64,000 bases of DNA. Origin: Gymnogyps californianus. Taxonomy: Eukaryota; Chordata; Aves; Accipitriformes; Cathartidae. Of this stretch, positions 37,201-49,321 are shown one piece after another. How positions within the stretch are numbered: the first letter of the stretch is position 1; every line of letters begins with the position of its first letter. The notes beneath the pieces were generated by a model. That model did no database searches. It worked only from the letters and a program-made list of their open reading frames with translations, and had not been told where the DNA came from. The position numbers and the translations under genes are program-made. The stretch spans positions 46,832,072 to 46,896,071 of the forward strand of contig NC_059500.1 in assembly GCF_018139145.2 (NCBI RefSeq), read 5' to 3'.

Positions 37201-38988
37201 GGATCAGTTGAAATGACAAGATAGTCCAGATGTTGAATAGGAAATAGCACTCTGAAAAATCACCTTGTAACAATTTCAGTGAGCACGTGAAGGAACAAAC
37301 CTGATGAATGACATATTTGTAGTTAGGAATTATGCCATTGTGTCCAGGATGAGGCACTGTGAGAAGAATTCAGGCTTCTGCATGGTGTTTCCTCTTCTGT
37401 GGGACAAGGAACAGAGGCCTCGGGCACTGCATGTTTAGTGTGGTGCTTTGTGTTCCGGCCTTGCAACAGACAGCTTGTGACTGAGGTCTGTGCGAAAATG
37501 CAAGAGGTGGGCACCTTCTGTGGCTGTAAACTGCTATACCAAAATTCACACACAAATGCTATTTGTTGAAATTGTGGCCATGAGATGTAAATGCAGGTAA
37601 ATCACAATAGTGATATCCTGTATTTCTCTCTCAGGGCCTCTTGTTAAACTTGTATGTGACTTAGAAGAAGAAAAATACTATGCATGCCACCTTTACATTC
37701 TCTGTTCTCTTTAATCTGTCATCTATTTTGCATGGTATAATGACAGGAAAAGAAAGGGTGTGTGAGGCCTAGATGTCCATGGTAAAGGCTCTTGGTTATC
37801 AAAAAACATGTTGCAGAAGTAACTTCACTCATTTGAGCCTTTTCTGGTTTATTGTGATTGTGCTTCTCATCCCTGTGAGGCTAATTTTGGCCTCTGGTAA
37901 CACAGGTAGGAAAGGAGCTGAAACGTGTCTTAGTTCAGTTTGCAAGAACAGTGTAACAGAACTTTGCAAAATAAGTACAGGTTCACATCTTGCTCCTTTG
38001 ACTGCTTCCCTTAGCTCAAAGGTTCCTTTTGAATAACCATCAAATTATCCCACACAGAGAATATGCAAGCAAAAGCTCTTTTCTGCATGCAAATGTCACT
38101 TTCTTCTACAGAACATTGTGCACCTAGACTTCCAATTCTGTTTTGCATGGTAAAACACCATTTGGAAGGTCATCACAAATATGGGCAGTAATGCAACCTT
38201 AGTTGCTTGACAAGGTTTTGAAATATGCTTTACCAGTATCTCTTCCTAAAGATCAATATATTTGAAATAACCATGCAGGAGGATGTTTCCCAATATTGAC
38301 AGCATGTACTGCAAAAAATAGAAGTAGTGTTTAATATCTTGCTGAATTCTTCAGTATATTTGTTTGCTTTTGTAAATGTTTCATCTGGTTATTAAGCTAT
38401 AGAACTGAAGTGTTATCTCCTTTTGCTCTGATTTCCTGGTACCAGAATTCTTTGTATGATTGCTTTTGTTTTAGCCAAAATCATGCATATGGGTAATAGT
38501 TTAGACTGATCCATCTGCAATATTGATGTACTTGATGTATTCCTCACAGAGTTGCATCAAACTGTGCAGTGGCTAAAAGGTAGATATATATGGTGGTTGG
38601 TTTGTTGGGGTTTTTTTCTTAATTAAAGAAATGACAGCAGAAAAGGATATAAAGTGGTTGTCTTCAAGCCAGTGATACTCAGCTGCCTACTGAAAGAAGA
38701 TTAGGAGGCTTGATAGTTAGTAGAGATGTGAAGAGTTAATAAAGACTCCAGACTTGTCGAGAGAGGTGTGTAGGACTGATTTTTCTCTGTTCTGGCTGTC
38801 TAGAACTGCAAGTATTTTTCATAACAACACTGTGCCTATCATGCGGTGTAACTACAAATCCTGTTTAAGAGTTTGGGATCACAATGTTATGCACTGATGT
38901 GCACAGTTAAGGGTAATAAAAATCACATCTCACACAGGTACACCAGCTGCAGGTTGGTGCCAAGTAGTAGAGGAAAATATGAAAAAGA

Positions 38989-39013
38989 GTGTGTGTGTAT
39001 ATATATATATATA
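38989..39013. repeat. (GT)5 then (AT)n microsatellite
   Basis: A GT run passes directly into an AT run. It creates the tyrosine/isoleucine-rich tail of the minus-strand open frame at 38930-39559. Confidence 0.9.
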
Positions 39014-40828
39014 CAATTTTTCACTGAATGTGAAGGCTAAATTTCTGTCTGCAGTTTGTGGTCCACCTAATAATAGTTCATGGTAAATATCTGAAAGTGA
39101 TGAAGCCAAGGCAGGACAATCCTTTCTTTTCACAGTAGCTTGATACAAGCAACTGTGATTTACTGTAGCAAGCTGCTCAGGTCTGCTGGCCCATACCAGA
39201 CTTCTGCACAAGCCAGTCCAGTTTGTTTGCACAGGCCCCCTCCAGTGGTCCTTTGCAGATACATCCCTTCGAGCTTTTTTGCAGCGCAGGAGCAAGTTAC
39301 AATGGTTGCCTCTGCAGCTAAGCTCTACTGCACTTCGGGTTTGGCTGGTTGGTTTGTTTTGATCTGTCTCCTTGATCTTGACCATGGGTTGATGCCATTT
39401 TGTATAGGTAGTAGTCGCCTGACAACAGGCAAATGGGGCAGGAGTGAATATCTCAAGCCCTTTCTGTGAGATAAATGTATGTGTCTGTGCTTCACAGTGA
39501 ACTGACCTTTCTGTGTGTTGGGACAAAAATACCTGTATTGTCCTGGGGATAAAAATCAAGTTTTTTTTCTTTGCTCTCTTCCCTACAACATAACTTTATA
39601 CTATCAGCTGTTTATTGACTTTAATTTATTTTTTCCCCTCCCCTGAGTATCCTTTTGACTCTTCAAAGTTAATGGCACTGAATGTCTGTTTTTAATAGAC
39701 CAAAGCAGAAAGCCTTTCCTGTCCATGTATTTCCTATTAACATGTATTTCCCTTCTACTTTGGCTCCCTTGCTCTTCATTCACTATTGCTTCCTATTCCT
39801 CCTTTCCTCCCAGTTTAACTGTGCACAATCTCTTGCTGAGTCTCCCCCTCCCCTTCTTGCCTGTTTTTCTCTTTTTTTCTTTGTTCCCCATCCCAAATTG
39901 CTCACTGTGTTCACTTGCACCCTTCCTGTCTGTTCTATGTGTGAAAGTCTTCAAAGTGAAAGAAAGTATGCTTTTCAGCTAGTTTTAGTTTTCTTCCTGC
40001 TGTGAGGACGTAAACACAGTAAAGGAAATGAGCGAAGTGAAGGCTAGCCCAGAGAGATGGAGTTTCAATAGCCTTGGCTGCTTTCTGAGCAAAGAAAGGT
40101 GCACACCCTCACGGAGATACATGCCATGCAGGTATGAAATACCCCTGTAGATTCCTCTTCCATCCACCTACCTTGATACCTGTCAGCTCTTGGAAGCTGT
40201 ATTTGTTATGCAGAGTACCTGTGCTACCTTAAACTCGGTGGTATGGAAGGAGATCCTTCCAAATCTGTGCAGAGACCACTCTGGCCGAGTTTGGGACCTG
40301 CTGGGCCCATTGATGCAAGAGGTTATTCAGAGACAGGTGTACCAACACAGGCAAATTGTTTGGTAGACTAAGTAATCAAGGGTTATTTAATTAGAAAACC
40401 TCATTATTACTTCCATGATTCGAAGAAACTCCCAAGTAAAGTGTCTACCAAAAAGCATTGCGGGACTTCTGCTTTTCCCCTGTGAGGGGAGAGTGGATTG
40501 CCATCAGCTGCTAGGTTGAGGCTGTGTGTCTTTGTCTGTCATAGCCTCACTCAGCATCACCCTAGCAACTCCTTCATCCTCTTGAGCGAAAATGCAAGCT
40601 TAGACCTTTATCTCCAAACCAGTGCTTTCCGCTGAAAGCGATTTGCTTTGAAGGGAGATATGGGTAGTGTCCAGTTTTTCTGGGTTTTATGCCAGACCAG
40701 TGTTAGTCACTGCTAGTTAACAGCAGCTGTTTTTAATGTGGTACAGCACCTTCAGTTTGGCCTTGTGAGGCACCTTACAGTGTCTAGCCTTCCTCTCTGT
40801 CACTCTCGCATGTGCATACACTAACCTG

Positions 40829-40842
40829 CACACACACACACA
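40829..40842. repeat. (CA)7 microsatellite
   Basis: Seven CA units are followed by an interrupted aaacacacc tail. Confidence 0.85.
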
Positions 40843-41858
40843 AACACACCAGCCAGAGCACCTCAGTAAAGATTTTTAGCTGATCTCTTGATCCGCTTCT
40901 TAAACTAATGGCCTTCTCTTACAAGCATTTGGATAATACAGTGCTCTGCAAGGAAACTGCTCACACCACCATCACCATTTTTGTGACCTGCTGCTGCACC
41001 TGCTCCTGCAATGAAGGGGCTGTCTCTGTCTGCCCTGTGGCCATCCTTGCTGCTAGAATGATGAGGAGGGGTAAGCACGCAGGGTAGTCTGGCTGGCTCT
41101 GATTTGTCTCACTATTTTCTTGCCCTTTATGTGGTGGTCCTTCGTAACTACTGCAGGGCTGCAGTTCAGTCCTGTTATAATAGTATCGTATTGCAAGCAA
41201 AACTGAAGACCAGTCTCTTTATTCGCTGTAAAGTAAAAGCATAGGTAGCTAGTCCAAAATATTAATGAGTATGCCTTTTCTGTTACCTAGTTAATCGTCA
41301 GGCTGCTTATTCCTGGAAACAAGACAAAACCGAGAGGTTCAGGGGGTAGTGAGTTCACACTGCTAACAGCAACTATTGAAAGGCAATTTTCTATAAATGT
41401 GTTTAAACATATGTGTCATTCAGCATACTGATTTATGTCACCTTGGACTAAAAAAATAACAACCCAGTAACCAGTAAAATCATAGGCTGAAAAAGGTATT
41501 TAATTTATTTTATCAGACATTCCAGCTGATTAATGCCAGGTAAGGCATATCAGAAAGTGGAGTATCACCTTTTATAATTTAAATCGTAAGAACATTCTGT
41601 TCCTGTGAGAACATATTGATTTAATTGACTTTTTTTCACTTTAGTTTATGGAAACTTTGTAATATTCCTAGCCAGTGACTATATTTTATCGTGTTGGAAT
41701 TTTGTTCTCTTTCTAGTTAATGATTAATAAAACAGTATGCATTCGGCAAAAAGTGTGATTAATGCTTTTTTTCTTTCTAAATGCTGAAAGCTGTATTTTA
41801 CCTTTTGAAAACCATGGTGTGGGCCATTAACTGACTTACAGATAATACTGTATGCCTT

Positions 41859-41904
41859 TTCTAACCTAGTCATAATGATGCTTCTAACCCAGTTATAATG
41901 ATGC
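41859..41904. repeat. 23-bp tandem duplication
   Basis: Two adjacent 23-bp units beginning ttctaacc and ending ataatgatgc differ at two positions, both transitions. Confidence 0.8.
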
Positions 41905-44351
41905 AGTGAGAGGTGTAGATAGTGTTTCAGAGGGCTTCTGTCTGAAGGAAGGAGATTCTTGTTCAGGCCTCTCAAGAATTCAGAGACCTCTTTCATTTGT
42001 GGGAGAACTTGCACTCATTTTCCTTGGAAGAGCTGACAGGTTCTAGTTTATTCTCTTCAAAATTCAGTGGTGTCAGGCTGTGTGTGGTTCTGCTACAAAG
42101 TGCTCACCCACTGCTTGCTCTTGTTGCTGGTGGAGAGCTGTCTCCTTTTTGTTTTAGGTCCCATTCTCATTGTGTTCACTATCTTTTTTTAATAGAAAAA
42201 GCTAATTTATGTGCAGATGTGTCTTTTGCTTATAGTGATAGCTTAAGTTTTTGAATTTTCCCGTAATATTTCCAGCTAGGGTATTTAAAAAAAACCAGCT
42301 AGCCATTTGCAGAGAACTTCCTGGGGAGGAAGACTGTGGTGGTGCTTATATCTTGTTTTTGAACTTGCATTTTTTTATACAAAAATGTTCACATTGGTGC
42401 AATTAATGTGCAGTATAAACCACATCTAAAAAATAACAGAGTGTTTCGGAACTGGCAAAAATATTTAGTAATGACTTCATTTTACTTTCTTGCTGCCAAA
42501 AATGTTCAGGGACAGGTTTTTCAGTTTGATTTGGCAAATGAAAGACTGTTGGAAAACAATTCACTTTTATCATTTGGCTGTAAATAACTACTTAAAAATG
42601 TTTATTTGAAAACATTTGTATTGCCATTTGAAAGTGCTGTGGCTACGTTTCCATACCTTAAAACAGCTGTACGCATTTCTTCCCAAGATATACCTCATGT
42701 TCCTTAATGTCAGTAGGATAGGTATGTATGCTGATGTGATTTTGTTTCTTAAAGTATACTATAAGTATATTAATAATTTCAGATGAGTGCCAAATTCAGC
42801 ATACTGTCAGACTGCTGTCAGGCAAAAAAGTAGTTGCTCATTCTGGTCTGTCCATCGAAGACTGATTTGGAGAACAAAAGTATATGGTTCCTTATAAGGG
42901 CAGTAGTGACCTTTACATTTAAGCAGCCACATGGTCAGAGAATGGAATAACTTTTTAAAAATAGTAGCAGTTCTTTTGGTGCGCTTAGTGGTGCAGGTCT
43001 ACTCTAGTGGCTGTAAAATGGCTGTCTCAGTTTGATGACAACTTAGACAGCAGTTACAACAAATAGAAGCTATTTCCTTACAAGCTGAGCAGTTCTTTCC
43101 TTAATTGGTTTCAGAATTTCATTTTATTGTATTACTCCTGTTTTTTGAACTACTCGTCTGATGCGGCTTCTGAAATGATTTTTTTCTCCCTTGAAGCTTT
43201 CTCTGTAGTTTAAAAAGAAACATGTTAGAAAGCTCATTTAAATCAAGAAGATTCCAGCTTTTGTGCTTTATAGGGCATTTTGTAAAATAGGATAATGGTC
43301 TCCCTTTCCATAGCTTTGCAAGTGATTTGGGAAAGGTCTTGGAGGAACTTTTGCTCTATAGGAAACAGAGTTCTTAATCTAATCAAACGAATTTTGGTAA
43401 TATAGGAGTTGTTCTGTGCTGAGAATGGTCCAAGAGAGTTTTTTTTAAATAATTTTGAAGAATAAAGTGAGCTTTCTGTTATATCCTAAATAAAATTAAG
43501 TTGGAGGGGTCCAAAGAAAACTTCTACTAATTGCTGTTTTAACTTTCCTGAAGGAAAATAGTGGGTTTTTTTTTTAATTAGTCGTAATAGATTTTATTAT
43601 TCAGTACAGTAAGTTAAAGTGTCTCTCATCTGAATTTAGACATAACTTTCAAATTTGGTGCTTACATCAGTCTTCTATGTCCGTTCTTGAGTGACCTTAT
43701 TTTTCACAAAAGCCAGGCACCTGAAAAACAAGTTGCTGTTTAAATATATATTTGGGAACCTAACCTTAGCCATGTGTTACTGTAGATATTTCCCCCAAGC
43801 TAATCTTGAGCTTAGTTCTGGTGCTGTTGCCCAGCCCACTGGGCGCTGCTGCTAACACTTCTTTCCATCTGTCTCTCAGTCTTGCTTCCTGGTTTTGTCA
43901 CAAGTGGCCTTGCAACTCTGAGGTTATGTGAAAGTATGTGAGTGAGTGAAACAACTGAGACAATCGATCTCTCATTCAACATGGGCCAAAGGTCTGACGT
44001 GTTGCATCACCCTCCTCATGCCCTTCCAAGTTTCTTCTCAGGGGAGTCCATGTAAAAGCTGTGCTTGCTGTTGTAAGGAGTTCCATTATGATTAATATTC
44101 TTCGGTAGGTTACTTTTTTGTTAGTTTAATTATCTAGGTGAGTTCTCCTGGGGCCTGAGGAGCACTGGTGCTGTAATAAGGGTGCTAGTGAATGTGTGCT
44201 TGGAAGGCAGGACCATAGCAGCAGCAGCTTGGATCAGCTGAAATTGTTGCAGATATACAGCCTGAGTGGGACATGGTGATACTATGGAAACCAGGAGGAA
44301 TCATGACAGGGTATCCAGACCTTTCCCTTCCTTCAAGGCAGTACCAACTAC

Positions 44352-44450
44352 ATTTAAAACAGTTGTCTAATCTGTCAAAAAATCTCCGGTATTACCTATC
44401 ACATCCTCCATGGTAGTCTGTTCCACGCTTCAGCTATCTTTTTGTGGCTG
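44352..44450 (-). repeat. Old CR1 LINE 3' fragment (probable)
   Basis: The plus strand contains a run including cctccatggtagtctgttcc followed by acgcttcagctatc. It resembles, in order, the antisense of the 3' end of reptile/bird CR1 elements (the stretch about the number of units found not to be contracted). It is highly diverged and short. The assignment rests on remembered consensus text. Confidence 0.45.
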
Positions 44451-46122
44451 TATGGAAGGGCCCTCAAATGGAGACAAAAATGGGATTTTAAAGACTTCAA
44501 TTTCTTAGATAACCTGGCTGCTGAAAAGCTTAACTTAGCTAGCATTCAGTAAAAGCTGTATGTACAAAATTTATACTTGCAGGACCCAGGGTAAGAAAGC
44601 ATAGAGAACTTGAAGATCATGATAATCCACTCCAGCATTGAGCTCAGTGTTTCTACAGCATATCCTTCTGCAAACTTTATTGTGAATGATTACATGCTAA
44701 TATGTTAATGGGCTGAATAATTCCCAGCGGTGTTTCACTTACAAGTTGCCTGTGGAGAACTGATGAACAAATTATGCCATCTGTTTTAGTGCACGTGAAT
44801 TATTTTAACCACAGCTTTTGTGTGTTGTCCACTCAACAATCTTTTTTGGAGTGTTCTTCTAAGCAAGTAATTTCTGTTATCTTTCTTCATTATGTGCTCC
44901 TGTTGTAAAGTTGTGTTTGCATAGCAATTTTGAGTTGGTGAAGAAAAATATAGTATGGCTGACCTTTTGTTGAGGTGGAAAACGGTGGATGAGTAGAGAA
45001 AAGATAAAGGTCTCAAAATAGGGTATTACAACTGTTGTGAAGTTCTTGTTTCATACACATTTCTCGTCATAGTAATTTGTTCTGTGCTTTTCTGCTTTTT
45101 ATACTTAGTCTTATCCATTTGACTTATTTTCCATTTTTTCGTATGATACTTTCTGGACTTTCAGATCACTAAAGTCGTTGCTTTGACCAAATTCCCCTTT
45201 CGTATGTATTCCCTACCCAGCAAGGTGGGATTGTTTGCATTTGTGTTTGTGTGATTCCTTTAGAAAATAAGTAACACTTCCACTGACCTCCTTTTCCCCT
45301 TGTATGAGACCTCATTCCCCTTGGATCTTACCTACTGATTATGTGAGCAATGCAGCTTGCGTCGCTTTCCTTCCAAAAATCATGACCACCGTCTTATGTG
45401 ATCCCTGTCATTCAATTTTGCATGTACTGTCAAAGGCAAATGTAGAAGAACTTTCCCTCTGATTGTGCTTTTTGCTTTCTTAATCAACCATTTGTCCTGA
45501 CACGCTACAGTATTTTGTTGGACAGCATGCATTATGTGATGGCGTTATCTCAAAGTGCAATGCCTGGTATGTGTTAGTAACATTAGGACCATTGCCATAT
45601 CAAAGCTGTCAAAGTAAAGGAGGAGAGCTCTGATTCTGGACTCTGCAATGTCTTCTACCTGTGCCCTTCACAGTGATACTACTGTAGCGTCTGTTTTCTT
45701 CTGTTGCATACAGTTGTATATAGCGTGCAGACGTTTCCTCCTTTCACTTGTTTCAAAGAAAACCCCGTCGTGACAATTGTTGTTCATTTGTAACTCCAGT
45801 TGGCTTTATAGAAGGATTACTAGTCTTCTAAAAGCTACTGTTGTTGGCACATGAAATCTCAATTCTGAAAACCTAAGTAGCGATTGGGAAGTCTTCTTTG
45901 GCTATGTACAAATATGCCTTTCTTCTTTGTATGCTTTCAGTCTATTAGAAAATAATGAGAAATTAATGAGGCCATTTCACTTGGTAAAAGGAGGGCCTGT
46001 TAGCAGTTTCTGCAAAATACACGTGACGTCAATTATGTCAGGGATCAAATGCTTGTTCATTCTGATTGCTGGTCTGGGATCAGTGATTTGGGAAAGTCCC
46101 ATAGTTCTTAGTACATGAACAC

Positions 46123-46318
46123 CATCTACTACACAGTAGAAAGTTTGCTCTGCTTTTACAGTTGGTGTTTGGAAAGACGTAAGAGATCCTTCAGTGCTTC
46201 TGGGAAGACCAGAAGAGACAGCAGTTGACAGTAGAGGTTAAATAGGCTAACAGTCAGTAGAGGAGTAAGATAGATTTAAGACTCTCAGAATGAAGCTCCA
46301 AATTTGGAAATTCGTGGA
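46123..46318 (+). repeat. Direct duplication, copy A
   Basis: This roughly 200-bp segment is matched in the same orientation by 47831-48027, an offset of about 1708 bp. The best part (about 46138-46252) aligns without gaps over about 115 bp with about 13 differences counted by eye, including the shared string cagtagaggttaaataggct. It may be a local duplication or two insertions of one uncatalogued interspersed repeat. I could not recognise a family. Confidence 0.85.
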
Positions 46319-47830
46319 GAGGGGGGAAAAAACCCACTTCTTCCTAGAGGGCTTTCAAGTTATCTGTGAGATGCAGAATTTAAAAAACAGAAGTTACAAA
46401 TGGAAAGGGATGTGTTTTGTCAGAGGAGCACAGTATGCTATGTTGCCAAGGACTTCTAAACTTTGATTCCTTTAATAAATTTGCAGTTTTAGTTCCATTG
46501 TTATAAGCAAATTTCTATCTGAAAAATCACAGCAGGTTATTTTCAAAACAAAGAATGTGATTTGTTACAGAAAATAAAATGTGTTACTATAGTTTGTGCT
46601 ATTGTTGTGGCTGTTTCTGTGACTGGATATTACAGTTGTAGAGTAGCCTGTTTTGCCTCAGAGAACAGCTTAATGCACTATGAATACCACTTTAAATGGA
46701 AGAGGGCAGGACACTTGTAAGTTGTCAAATGTCCCAGGTAATCAAACTGTATTCTCAGTATTTGTAAACTTTGATGGAGGTGGTATTTGCTGAAGTTCCA
46801 CCTTTTATTTGTTTTCCTTTTCTAAAAGCGAAAGGAGGAGGATAGATGATCTGACATTTCCTGCAGTAAATCAAAGCATTACAATATAAACATATATAGT
46901 TTATAATATAAATAACACTGATAAATTACTTTTCAAATTCAGCCTGCAAGCTAAAAAAAAAAAAAGGTACTGCTATTATCACTTTAAAAAAAAAAAAAAT
47001 TCAAATACTGTGCCGTATTCCTGGAAATAGGGCGTCACTGTAGAAATCGAATGGTATCAGAATCTTAGCATTATACTCGGGTTAGTTGCTGAGAGCCTAG
47101 AAGATCTGGCAGGGCATTGAAAGTAATGTGTGTTACTAAGCTAGGTAAATAAAGGTGGTATGAACAGCTGAGATGACTTAGACTAGGTGAACAGTCTGAA
47201 TGGCAGTTTTGTGGTGCTTTTTGCTTGCTGCTTTCTCTGTAGCTTTTGTGCTGTCCTGACGTTATCATGAAGACCATGAGAAGGAGGAAGAGATTTTTCT
47301 CTGTTTTGCTTCAGATGTGAATTTTGTCACTTTGCATACTACTTGTGATCTCCATCTCCTTCTTATTTTTGAGGCAAAATAAAAAAAGTAATTAGATTTA
47401 TAGGCTAATCGGGTCTTGAAACTGGACAACATGAGCAAGATTGTCTTAGAAATAATTTTTTTTTTTGCTGGGCATAACAGGCTATGCAATTTCTGATCTG
47501 CTTTTTTTAGCTCGGTGCAGGTGTTCACTCTGAAATTGTTCATCCTAGCATTAATTAGCAAGACCAGCCTCTTTAGTTTTCACTAATGCAACAACCGTAT
47601 TACCACAAATTTCACCCAGAAGGTTTGACTTTCAGTCATTCTTAAAACCGCCATAACCAGTTGGTGGCGGGGGGAACTTGCCAAGGTAACAGACCTAACC
47701 ATTCTTTTTTCCTTCACTCTTTTCCCCCTCTCCTTTACAGTTCATACAGTATTTTTTTTTTTAATGCCAGATAGGCAGAAAAGATAGATTTTTATTTTTT
47801 AATTTTTTTTTAGCAGGATAAATCAGTGGT

Positions 47831-48027
47831 ATCTACGATGCAGTAAAAAGTTTGCTCTACTTTCACAGTTGGTGTCTGGAAAGATGTAAGAGATCCTTCA
47901 GCACTTCTGGGAAGAGCGGAAGTTACAGCATTTGACAGTAGAGGTTAAATAGGCTAACAGGCATTACCAGAATCAGATAGATTAAAGACTTGCAGATCTA
48001 AGTTCCCAGTTTGAAAACTCATGAAGG
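47831..48027 (+). repeat. Direct duplication, copy B
   Basis: This is the partner of 46123-46318. Similarity begins at the shared atctac and fades after about 48027, with the right third more diverged than the core. The 1.5 kb between the copies is ordinary AT-rich sequence with poly-A runs. Confidence 0.85.
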
Positions 48028-49291
48028 ACAAAAGAGTTTTTCAGATTTGACGCTTTTTCAGAATTTCTAATGATTGTCCAGTGCGTTGCAATATGTAAAC
48101 ATTGACTTCATTCTCAGGATGTATTGGTTTAAAAATATATACTAGCTTTTACTCCTTGGATGTGTCAGGTATGGGGACATACAGGTATGTTTGATCTTAG
48201 ATGGCTACATGACGTCTTCTATAAAGAAGCAAATCCATTCCACAGACTAGTGTCTGGGATATTACTAAAAAAAGAAAAAAAAAGAGGGGGAGGAAAAAGA
48301 AAAATAAATAGCTGAACTGCATATATATTTTCTTATAACTGAGTGGCCACATACATTACCTCAGTTTTTACTTGAGGGCTATGTAACTGTCCAGACACTC
48401 ATGTACAAAGAACGTTCACTGATATTAAGAGACATAAGGTTTTTGGAGGGGGGATTAACTTGTGATGACTGTTGAGAAAGCTGTAGGCTGTTTCATGTAT
48501 TGCCTCTTTTCTTACTCTGTGCACTACACCAAATTATGCTTCCTTTCACTTGTTTACATCTGCTTATTGGCACACTGCCTAGCAATGCTTGCAGGTTCTT
48601 AAACACCACTCTGCATTATCTGGTCACCTCAGAATGAGTGCAATTAAATCATGAAAATTATAGTTAGCATTATTTTAAAGAGTAAAGAAAAGCTCTGTAA
48701 AGAAGCTAAAATGTAATAAAAACAGTTTAGATCACACTTTTCACCTGGTGTTAACAATTTAGCAGGCTCCTGAGCATTCTGAAAATAGTGCAATGCAAAA
48801 AACCTCTGAGGTCCCTTCTTCAGTTCCTGTTCCCGGGGACACCCAGAAGTATGCTGATATTTTTAACTTGATTTCCTATGGAAACAAAACGTATGTATAC
48901 AATTTGTATGTGTGTGCGAGTGTGTTTTGTGTGTCCCAAGCCCCTTCCTTTGCAAATAATCTTATAAACAGTCCTACTGTTCAAATTCTACTGGAGAGGG
49001 AAGGGCAAAGCTATTGTCAGTTTTGGTTGACCTAGATTTGTCAACCAAATTTCACAGTGGTCCAGAGTACCAGCAAGTTTCATGGAAAAATAGACAAGGC
49101 GAGATCATATCTAATTGTGAAAATGGATGCTGATGTACATATCGTATTAGGTGGCAGAGAATCCAGACAAGAGGGAGACTTTATAAATGCATCATCTGGG
49201 AGAGGAGTTTGTTCAGTGCCTAAGAAGGTATGAGCTTCAGTCTTGATCATCCCAAGGAAGTAGGGGAGTTAGCTTTATTAGTGCCTTTTCA

Positions 49292-49321
49292 TCTTGGAGC
49301 TACTGTCCTGTAGCTCCAAGA
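49292..49321. repeat. Perfect 12-bp inverted repeat with 6-nt loop
   Basis: The arms tcttggagctac (49292-49303) and gtagctccaaga (49310-49321) are exact reverse complements around tgtcct. By simple chance about 0.03 such hairpins would be expected in 64 kb. It lies in probable intron 1 of PIP5K1B. There is no T-run after it and no known RNA family is recognised. Confidence 0.8.
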
